A stretch of DNA of 64,000 nucleotides. It comes from Cordilura impudica. Taxonomy: Eukaryota > Arthropoda > Insecta > Diptera > Scathophagidae. The first letter of the stretch is position 1. Every line of letters starts with the position of its first letter. The position numbers and the translations under genes are program-made. Where the stretch lies: NCBI GenBank assembly GCA_963682025.1, contig OY821517.1, forward strand, positions 107,560,972 to 107,624,971. Reading direction: 5' to 3'. Shown here piece after piece: positions 55,903 through 64,000 of this stretch. The notes below the pieces were generated by a model, which saw only the letters and a list, made by a program, of their open reading frames with translations, was not told the origin of the DNA and made no database searches.

Positions 55903-55936
55903 CAGTTCGAATCTAACTCTCTTTACGAACGGTTGT
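55903..55936 (+). promoter_or_regulatory. Internal LINE promoter: Inr plus DPE
   Basis: TCAGTT spans the 5' end, giving an initiator with A+1 at 55904. GGTTGT at 55931-55936 lies at +28 to +33 and fits the DPE consensus RGWYVT at every position. This is the known TATA-less promoter layout of jockey-type LINEs. The block CGAACGGTYGTGTA is shared with the LINE at 47338. Confidence 0.75.
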
Positions 55937-56078
55937 GTAAAAAATCAAAGCGCTTAGAGTAAAACTATTTAAAATTAAAAACAAGTGTATATTTTTGTTT
56001 TTGCAATTGCCTATTCTTGATCTCCTTTGAACTCACATGGTAGACAATCCAGCTTAAAACAGGAATAAAAATTTTGCG

Positions 56079-57249
56079 ATGGCCCGAGGGGCCAAGTCTT
56101 CATCAAAAAGAAAGCTTGTGAATAAGAAGATGACAAAACTTCCTCCGGGTTTTGTTAACCTAAACATAGCGTCAACTTCAAGCAACAGATTTAGCCTGCT
56201 TGCTGGCCTCAATGGTATGGAAGTAACTCCCGTATCAAATATTAACGATGTTAAGGAACACAAACCTCCACCCATTATTGTAGAAGCTAACGTTTCATTT
56301 ACAGAAATACAAAAGCTGCTTGGTAAGGATTGCATTTTCAAACGTATTCAACTGGTACCAAAATTTTTGCTCATAGTAATAAAATGTTCGAATGCTACAA
56401 GCAAATACTTAAAGAGAATAAGATGGAGTTTCATTCTTATGGCTCCAAAGAAAATAGGTTATACACCACCTTTTTACACGGTTTATCCCGCATAAGCTCT
56501 GAAGAAATCTTCAAGGAGCTAAAAAACTACAACCTATCCCCCTCTTCCGTAACTGAAATAGTCACCAAATTCAGTTCAAACAATAATGCAGTTTATAAAG
56601 TTCAATTTGTTCGTAAAAATGTTTATCCAAATGCTTTAAAAAATGTACGAACAATTTCTAACATTATAATTTCTTGGAAAAAATACAAAACGAAATCCAA
56701 GAACAAACCAGCTCAATGCTGGAACTGCTTGATGTATGGCCATGGCGGTGAACACTGCCATCGAAGTGCTGCATTTATGATATGTGCAGAACAACATCAT
56801 ACAAGTGTGTGTCCGTTTAACATAAATGAAAAAAGGCCAGCTGTTTTTACATGCTTTAATTGCAAAAAACAAGGAATTGCAAAACAAGGAGAAGTGATCA
56901 CTCTGCAAACAATATCAACTGTGCGTTACGTTCTCTCTATTTGGAAACTGGAACAAGAGTTACTTCTAAAAGTCCGAATAAAAGCAGACAACTACAAAAT
57001 AACTCATTTCAATTTAATGTGGGAGATTTTCCTAATTTAAGAAACAACAACACAAAATGTAACAATAACATCAATAATAACAGCAAAGTTACATATGCTA
57101 ACCAGCTGAAAACAAACAACGATTTATTTAGCATTGATGAGCTTTTTGATATTTTCACTACAGCTATGTATGATTTGCATAGGTGCACTCCAAAAGTACA
57201 ACAAATCAAAGTTGCAATGTCAATGGTAAAATACGCCCATGGATTATAA
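56079..57249 (+). pseudogene. LINE ORF1: gag-like protein with zinc knuckles
   Basis: Starts MARGAKSSSKRKLVNKK. After a frame change near 56330 it continues MFECYKQILKENKMEFHSYG, FLHGLSRISSEEIFKELKNY (PRE_C2HC-like), then knuckles CWNCLMYGHGGEHCHR, ICAEQHHTSVC and CFNCKKQG. Another frame change near 56890 leads to an Asn-rich end (RNNNTKCNNNINNNSK) and the stop at 57249, overlapping the ORF2 start by about 11 bases. Confidence 0.82.
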
Positions 57250-59902
57250 CAATAATTTAAACGAATTCAAAATGCTTCACTTGAATGCTAATGGCATTTC
57301 AAACTTTTATAAATTAAAACAATTTGAAATACTAATTGAAAGAGAAAATATTAGAATAGTGTCTTTGAATGAAACATTTTTTTCAGAAAATCATAGACCC
57401 TTTTTTAAAAATTTTTATTTATATAGAAGTGACAGAACAGACGCTAGAGGAGGAGGAGTAGCTCTGTTAATTCATAAATCTGTCGCTCATAAAAACGTCC
57501 TTATATCAAACACTTCATCAATCGAAAACATATCAATTGAAGTTATTATAAATATTCAATAATATAATTAATATAATTCACCAAGATATACCCATAACTT
57601 CTGTGCTGATATCTTGAAACTAACACCTTCCACCAAAGAATACATAGTTTTTGGTGAACTAAATGCCAAACATTGCTCTTGGAAATGCCGTTCAAATAAT
57701 ACTGCAGGAATAGCACTCAACAATCTACAGCAATCAAGCAATTTTTTATACACTATCCTAATAGTCCAACCCTATTCCCCCATTAACACAATCGCGAAGC
57801 ATCCACAGTCGATATTATTTTAAGCAATACCTCTTTAAATATTGACGTAAAGACAATGGATTACGAAATACCATCAGACCATCGCCCCATTATGTGTACA
57901 CTTAAAAGATCAGTGGCCTCGCAGGTTGACCTCAACTGTTATGATTATAGTGCAACCAACTGGAACATGTATATGAATTTTTTAGAAAATAAAATCACGT
58001 TAAATTCGGATATATACAATACCAAGGTAGTAATTGATCAGGAAATACAAAAAATTATAAATGTAGCCTTCGAAGCAAGGGATGCGTCTACACCTAAAAT
58101 AACCCAACAAAATAATTACACATTACCAGAAAGTACTGTGAAATATATTAAACTAAGAAGAAGCTTTAAAAGAAAAAGCCAACGATCTTCAAATATAGCC
58201 GAGCAAACTCTTTATAATCAATGTACTAAGTTTCTAAGTAACATGATTGATAAAAGTATTAATTCGGAACGCAATAAGAAATGGTGTCAATTATTATCCA
58301 ATTTAAAACCAGGTGATAAATCATTTTGGAGAATAAGCAGGAACTTGCGAGGAAAAGGAAAAAATCAAATCGCTCACTTTAAAGTTGGAAATACAAAAAT
58401 AACATCTGATAAGGACAAGGCTGAAGTCCTGGCAAATACATTTGTCCAAGCAAATAACCTCACTTCGAACTATAACCACTCGGCAGATACACTAATAAAT
58501 ACAACAGTAAATAATTTTAAGAAGGAAAATCCCAGTTCTGAGTCAGCAATTTATACATCTCTAGAAGAAGTAATGAATATTGTCTCATTAATAAAACCCT
58601 CAAAATCTACTGGTTTTGACAATGTTCCCAACCTGCTCTTAAAGAAACTACCACTCAAAGCTCTGAAATTACTGGTTATAATATTTAACAGCTGCATCAA
58701 ACTCAACTATTTCCCAAACCATTTCAAAAACGCTAAGGTTATAGCTATCAACAAATCTAGTAAGCCAAAAAAATAACCCAAATAGCTATAGACCTAGAAG
58801 TTTATTAAGTAACTTAGTTAAAATATTTGAAAAAATACTACTTTCTCATCTTAGTGAATTTGTAACGACCAATTCTATTGTTGCTAAAGAACAATTTGGA
58901 TTTAAGAAAGGGCATGGCACTACTCACCAAATAAACAGAATTAAAAATCAAATAATCAGCAATAAAAACAGTAAACGTTCAACGGGTCTAATATTGTTGG
59001 ATATCGAAAAAGCGTTTGACACCGTTTGGCATAATGGCCTAGTATTTAAACTTCTTGATGCAAATGTACCAAAATATTTATGCAAACTTATTTCAGATTT
59101 CATTCACGGCAGAAGCTTTAAAGTTGCGACTAATAATGAAACATCATCTCCAAAAACCATTACCACAGGGTTACCTCAAGGATCAGTCTTGTCGCCATTG
59201 CTTTACTCGATATATACATCCGATTTCAAAGTCCCGAAATATATGAAAATTGCTTACTACGCAGATGATACTGCATTAATTTCTTCAAACAAACTTACAA
59301 GTGCACTCCTGAAGAAAATAGAAAAGGGACTTCTAAATTGCAGTAAATATTTTCACAAATGGAAAATCAAAATTAATCCAAACAAGACCCAAGCAACTAT
59401 TTTTCCGTTCAACAAATCTCCCAAAAGATTGCCAAGACGTCATCTTCATATTGGAAATAATACCATAAATGTAGTTAATCGTGTCAAATATCTCGGAGTT
59501 GTCTTGAACAAAAAGCTTACTTTTAAACAACATATTATGGCTACGTGCCAAAAAGCTATAAAATCATTTAAAGCATTATGGCCACTTCTAAATAGAAGGT
59601 CATTTCTAAAAACCAAAAACAAAAATCTCCTGTTCAAAAGTGTTATATGGCCAATATTAACATACGCGCGTCCTATTTGGAGTAACGCTGCCAACTGCCA
59701 CCTAAAACGCTTACAAATTATACAAAAAAAATGTCTTAAAATGATAAATAAAAAGCCCTGGAGGTATCCTACAAATCTTCTTCATGAAGAAACAGGTTAT
59801 GAAAAAATTATCGATTTCATAACAAGGATTAACAACAATTATTTTGCCAAAATTGAAAATTCCTCTTACCCACTGATAAGAGAATGTAGAGAAGTAACGT
59901 AA
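57239..59902 (+). pseudogene. LINE ORF2: endonuclease and RT with intact YADD
   Basis: MDYNNNLNEFKMLHLNANGI, SLNETFFSEN and RTDARGGGVALLIHKS start the endonuclease. A stop at about 57560 and a frame change precede FGELNAKHCSWKC (usually GD-NAKH, here GE) and EIPSDHRPIMCTL. RT: SPKPSTGFDNVP-type block, then after a one-base change in an A run near 58771 comes NSYRPRSLLSNLVKIFEKIL, FGFKKGHGTTHQ, ILLDIEKAFDTVWHNGLVFK, TGLPQGSVLSPLLYSIYTSD, AYYADDTALIS, VKYLGVVLNKKLTFKQHI and RPIWSNAANCHLKRLQIIQK. Stop at 59900-59902. Confidence 0.9.
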
Positions 59903-60311
59903 AATTAAAAAGAAATCACCAAATTGAAAATTATATGCTTATATAGGCATATAAATATTTTCAGATAGTATTTGAATTTATTAAATCATATAAAGGTTTT
60001 TTCCTCTCATTTTCCTTTAAAAATTATTAAAAAATAAAATAAAAACTATTTAATGTCCTTAGATCCTATATATTATTTGCTGAAATATCTATGTAAAGAT
60101 AAGATCTCATATGTAAATATCAAATTAGTTGAAATATGTAAATAAAGGAAGAATATATAATTACCACGCACCATTTAAATGAAAAAAAAAATAATTAATG
60201 AAATATGAAATTTTTACAGAATTTTTCTAACAGCTGGTCTTATTCAGTAGATAGAAAAAAATGGCAGTTGTCACGGCATCTGTGTGTGAGGCCACGTACT
60301 TTTCACTCCAT

Positions 60312-60643
60312 GTAGTACTAAGACAGTACAGTAAAACCTCAAAAGGGTATGTCACCTCCAGTATCAATGCCAACAAATTTATAGCATATGGATCCTTTCA
60401 GATACACATAAACACTCTGAAAAAATATCAGGGTGATCGGTCATACATACATACTGTCGCGATTACATATCTGTGGTCGCAAGAATTAACCCTGCTTTCT
60501 CACATTACACTGCAACTATGAAATTGTTGTGTACGGATTATCAACGAAAAATTGTTCGAATTATCGAATCCATCGCCATTAACATTTGTGTTCACACATC
60601 TGACTGCAATTTTATTTACTACTCTCTCTTTTTTTTTTAAACA
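60312..60643. other. Spacer between the mariner and the tandem repeat
   Basis: A plus-strand frame starting at 60261 in the mariner end crosses this region without recognisable domains. No other feature seen. Confidence 0.4.
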
Positions 60644-61086
60644 GAGTTACCGAGTTTATTATATATGCACATGTTTGACGGATAATGTTTACTTTTATTA
60701 TTATAAGTATTATTTTAATAATAGTTAATAATATTTATGCTCTATAATTAACAAGCTTAAGTTTTTATATGCGCATTTCAAGAAATAAGTCATAATAATA
60801 CATTTAACAAGTTAAAACTTTAATTACAATTTTGCAGAATCCAGTAAATTTGCATTAAATTTATAACAGGGTAACATTAGTTTTATTTTGTGGCAGCGAG
60901 TACTCGCAAGAAAAATTTATTGACATCAATGTGACCACTACGAAAAATGTGTGTGTATTTGAAAAAAAAAAAAATAAATAAATAAAAATGTGAGTGTATT
61001 CAGTTTTTCGAACTTGCAGTGTGATGTGTGATAGGGGGGTAACCGCCTAAGTTGAAAATCATGTAACGGGGATACACTACGACTTA

Positions 61087-61433
61087 TCTATAATATTAAT
61101 AGGCTAGGCGATTTCTTGTGACCGATATTTGATCTACCATTTTATCCTCAATTTGACCAAACGTATATTATTTGAAAGGTATTTCTTTTCCGCTGTTTTG
61201 TAGATTTACAGATTTTTGAATTTTTTCCTTTATACATACATATATAAAATTATACAATGCTATGTGTGTGTTTACTAAACTTGTTAATCTGTTTGTAATA
61301 AAAATGATTTGTTTCTTTGTGTTGATTTGTGAATTGGCTATAATTGATTACCATACCTTTAGGGTCTTTATTTAATGAAAAAATAAAATTTCCTAGAATT
61401 TGCACTCGAATTTCGAGGGCCGGAAACTGCTAG
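61087..61433 (+). mobile_element. Non-autonomous Helitron, copy 3
   Basis: TCTATAATATTAATAGG after A, hairpin CTCGAATTTCGAG, twelve bases, CTAG before T. 347 bp. Part of the tandem unit, so it inserted before the duplication. Confidence 0.85.
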
Positions 61434-61529
61434 TATCTATTAATAATCTAAGCCATAACAACAAAGTTTTTATTAAAACTCTTTCTTTCCTTACGCATAT
61501 GAGTTTTGAATATCTCCGTGACTGTGTGT

Positions 61530-62075
61530 GAATATCTTAAAATTAATCTTTGGCCACAACAAGTCCATGGACGAAGTTTCAGATCCATCGGATGAGGGGA
61601 ATTGGGTTTTAATCACTCCGTGACTGTGCGTGACTATGTCAAAGTAAATCTTTTTTCACAACAAGTCTATCGATCATGTTTTAGATCGATCGGATAAGGG
61701 AAATTGGGTTTTAAATCACTCCGGGACTGTGCGTGACTATGCGTCACTGCGCGTGACTATGTCTTTCTTTACAACAAGTATATCGACCAAGTTTCAGATC
61801 GGTCGGATGTGGGTAAATGACATTTACGGTCACTCCGTGGTTGTCGTGACCATGCGTGACCGTGCGTGACTAAGTCATAGTTAATCTTTTTTTCACAGCA
61901 AGTGTATGGACCAAGTTTGAGATCGATCGGTTGAGGGGAAATGACATTTAGATCACTCCGTGACTGTGCGTGACCCCGAGTGACTGTGCGTGACCACGAG
62001 TGACTGTGCGTGACTACCCCAAAATTAATCTGTAGACACGACAAGACTATGAGCCAAGTTTCAGATCAATTGGAT
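61530..62075. repeat. Minisatellite with GTGACTGTGCGTGAC motifs
   Basis: Five irregular units of about 80-125 bp, each CACTCCGTGACTGTGCGTGA, then a CACAACAAGT block and a CAAGTTTCAGATCGATCGG block. The GTGACTGTGC element is itself repeated a variable number of times. Confidence 0.85.
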
Positions 62076-63106
62076 AAGGGGGAATGGGGTTCACCCATGG
62101 TACACAGACAGACTAACAGAGAGTATGAGTTAAGAGAAAGAGTTTAAAAAAAAATTTTGAACTCTTTTTAAAAAACGTCACTACAGAAATAGGATTTCAT
62201 GTAAATATAAAGTTCTGTTAGCAGAACATGATAGCATACATAACTCAAGTCGTCTAAGACGGTTTTCGATTATTACCACATGTTACCGCCACTGTCTAAT
62301 CGCTAGTGTACTTCACAAATTATCGATCATCGTTACTATATTTTATTATTGTTTATCGTTGGACTGTCAGCCATAAATGTTGGATTGTATATTTTATATT
62401 TCCACGCGGTCTTTTTTAAAAAGAGTTTCTACTTTATAAATAGCCATTTTCTTATATTTCAAACTTAATTATATACAGTGCTCTGTCCAAACGAAAAAAG
62501 TTAGTGTCTTAAGTTGATAATTAAATTTTTCAGTTATAATTAGTTGAATAAATTTTAATTTCAGGAATTTTAACGCAATTGTAGAAGTAAATAAAATCAA
62601 ATTTATATAAAAGAAAATTCTTTTACTTTGCATTTACAATCTACCATTGGATACCCAGGGCTTGGAGTTACCGAGTTTATTATATAGGGACATGTTTGAC
62701 GGATAATGTTTACTTTTATTATTATAAGTATTATTTTAATAATAGTTAATAATATTTATGCTCTATAATTAACAAGCTTACGTTTTTATATGCGCATTTC
62801 AAGAAATAAGTCATAATAATACATTTAACAAGTTAAAACTTTAATTACAATTTTGCAGAATCCAGTAAATTTGCATTAAATTTATAACAGGGTAACATTA
62901 GTTTTATTTTGTGGCAGCGAGTACTCGCAAGAAAAATTTATTGACATCAATGTGACCACTACGAAAAATGTGTGTGTATTTGAAAAAAAAAAAAATAAAT
63001 AAATAAAAATGTGAGTGTATTCAGTTTTTCGAACTTGCAGTGTGATGTGTGATAGGGGGTAACCGCCTAAGTTGAAAATCATGTAACGGGGATACACTAC
63101 GACTTA

Positions 63107-63453
63107 TCTATAATATTAATAGGCTAGGCGATTTCTTGTGACCGATATTTGATCTACCATTTTATCCTCAATTTGACCAAACGTATATTATTTGAAAGGT
63201 ATTTCTTTTCCGCTGTTTTGTAGATTTACAGATTTTTGAATTTTTTCTTTTATACATACATATATAAAATTATGCAATGCTATGTATGTGTTTACTAAAC
63301 TTGTTAATCTGTTTGTAATAAAAATGACTTCTTTCTTTGTGTTGATTTGTGAATTGGCTATAATTGATTACCATACCTTTAGGGTCTTTATTTAATGAAA
63401 AAATATAATTTCCTAGAATTTGCACTCGAATTTCGAGGGCCGGAAACTGCTAG
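63107..63453 (+). mobile_element. Non-autonomous Helitron, copy 4
   Basis: Same length and ends as copy 3, in the second tandem unit. Confidence 0.85.
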
Positions 63454-63534
63454 TATCTATTAATAATCTAAGCCATAACAACAAAGTTTTTATTAAAACT
63501 CTTTCTTTCCTTATGCATATGAGTTTTGAATATC

Positions 63535-64000
63535 TCCGTGACTGTGTGTGAATATCTTAAAATTAATCTTTGGCCACAACAGGTCCATGGACGAAGTTTC
63601 AGTTCCATTGGATGAGGGGAAGTGAGGTTTTAATCTCTCCGTGACTGTGCGTGACTATGTCAAAGTAAATCTTTTTTCACAACAAGTCTATCGACCATGT
63701 TTTAGATCGATCGGATAAGGGAAATTGCGTTTTAAATCACTCCGGGACTGTGCGTGACTATGCGTCACTGCGCGTCACTTTCGCGTGTCTTTCTTTACAA
63801 CAAGTATATCGACCAAGTTTCAGATCGGTCGGATGTGGTAAATGACATTTACGTCACTCCGTGACTGTCGTGACCATGCGTGACCGTACGTGACTAAGTC
63901 ATAGTTAATATTTTTTTCACAGCAAGTGTATGGACCAAGTTTGAGATCGATCGGTTGAGGGGAAATGACATTTAGATCACTCCGTGACTGTGCGTGACCA
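63535..64000. repeat. Minisatellite, second tandem unit
   Basis: Counterpart of 61530-61980 with small indels in the GTGACTGTGC runs. It continues past the window end. Confidence 0.83.

Larger units (their letters stand above)
55903..60191 (+). mobile_element. Full-length jockey-like LINE inside the mariner
   Basis: Runs 4,289 bp from CAGTTCGAATC to the poly(A) at 60182-60191, bracketed by a 13-bp target duplication. It has an internal promoter, ORF1 with zinc knuckles and ORF2 with endonuclease and an intact YADD. Frameshifts are few, so it is a fairly young insertion. Confidence 0.92.
54977..60309 (-). mobile_element. Mariner element split by a LINE
   Basis: A 21-bp terminal inverted repeat, T followed by GGAGTGAAAAGTACGTGGCC, starts at 54977, and its perfect inverse ends at 60309. 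The flanks are TA (54975-54976) and TG (60310-60311), consistent with a mutated TA duplication. The transposase relic lies at 55036-55838 on the minus strand, and the LINE at 55903-60191 sits in the 5' untranslated part. Without the LINE the element is about 1.0 kb. Confidence 0.82.
60644..64000. repeat. Direct tandem repeat, period about 2,021 bp
   Basis: GAGTTACCGAGTTTATTATA at 60644 recurs at 62665. From there to the window end the two copies stay aligned at an offset of 2,020-2,021 with few differences. The first unit is 60644-62664; the second is cut by the window edge. Each contains the same Helitron at the same place and a minisatellite. Confidence 0.9.

Noticed and set aside
61769..62044. 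Minus-strand ORF rich in HSHSWSR and RSDL repeats
   Set aside because: It is a translation of the minisatellite and its periodicity follows the DNA repeat.

Overview
This window looks like intergenic or heterochromatic DNA from a higher fly (Diptera). That is an inference from the AT-rich base composition, jockey-type LINEs with an Inr/DPE internal promoter, short ~70 bp introns, Helentron-like dispersed repeats carrying (GGAC)n microsatellites, and the piggyBac, mariner, hAT and Helitron relics. I find no convincing single-copy host gene, rRNA, tRNA or CRISPR array. Almost everything recognisable is a mobile element, and many are nested in one another. One 200-base run of N (6385-6584) is an assembly gap.

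Layout. 1-1290: jockey-like LINE ORF2 fragment, nearly identical to part of the copy at 21314-25490. 2292-3466: hAT relic with an 8-bp target duplication. 3528-4027: MITE with TTA duplication. 5570-6384: a Helentron-like 'family B' copy ending in the gap. 7039-9175: two decayed element genes on the minus strand. 9441-12579: a piggyBac element with TTAA at both ends, whose transposase intron holds two tandem PIF/Harbinger-like MITEs. 12690-21312: further relics, family A repeats, a small Helitron and a mariner fragment. 21314-25490: almost full-length jockey-like LINE. 26287-31488: a cluster of family A and B repeats. 31489-33330: two mariner-type relics. 34200-40173: a LINE split by a family A element and by a second piggyBac (36721-39114). 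40960-41640: satellite-like repeat ending in a large hairpin. 43767-45670: two family A copies, one inside a foldback MITE. 45952-52751: an unusual large element with 36-bp terminal inverted repeats and an unclassified transposase-like gene, split by a LINE whose ORF1 has PHD and baculovirus-FP-like domains. 54977-60309: a mariner with a jockey-like LINE inserted in its 5' part, with a 13-bp target duplication. 60644-64000: a ~2,021 bp tandem repeat holding a Helitron and a GTGCGTGAC-type minisatellite.

The elements do not form a pathway. What the window shows is an insertion history that can be read from the nesting: MITEs inside a piggyBac intron, piggyBac and a Helentron-like repeat inside a LINE, a LINE inside a mariner, a LINE inside an unclassified DNA transposon, and a Helentron-like repeat inside a MITE. 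Ten reasonably complete copies of one repeat family (family A) plus older fragments dominate the middle of the window. Its numerous 60-120 codon open frames on both strands are by-products of the repeat and are not annotated as genes.

The most interesting candidates are the 45952-52751 element (terminal repeats, subterminal repeats and a non-canonical transposase-like protein), the MITE-loaded piggyBac intron, the no-duplication insertion of family A revealed by the foldback MITE, and the co-varying ends of families A and B.
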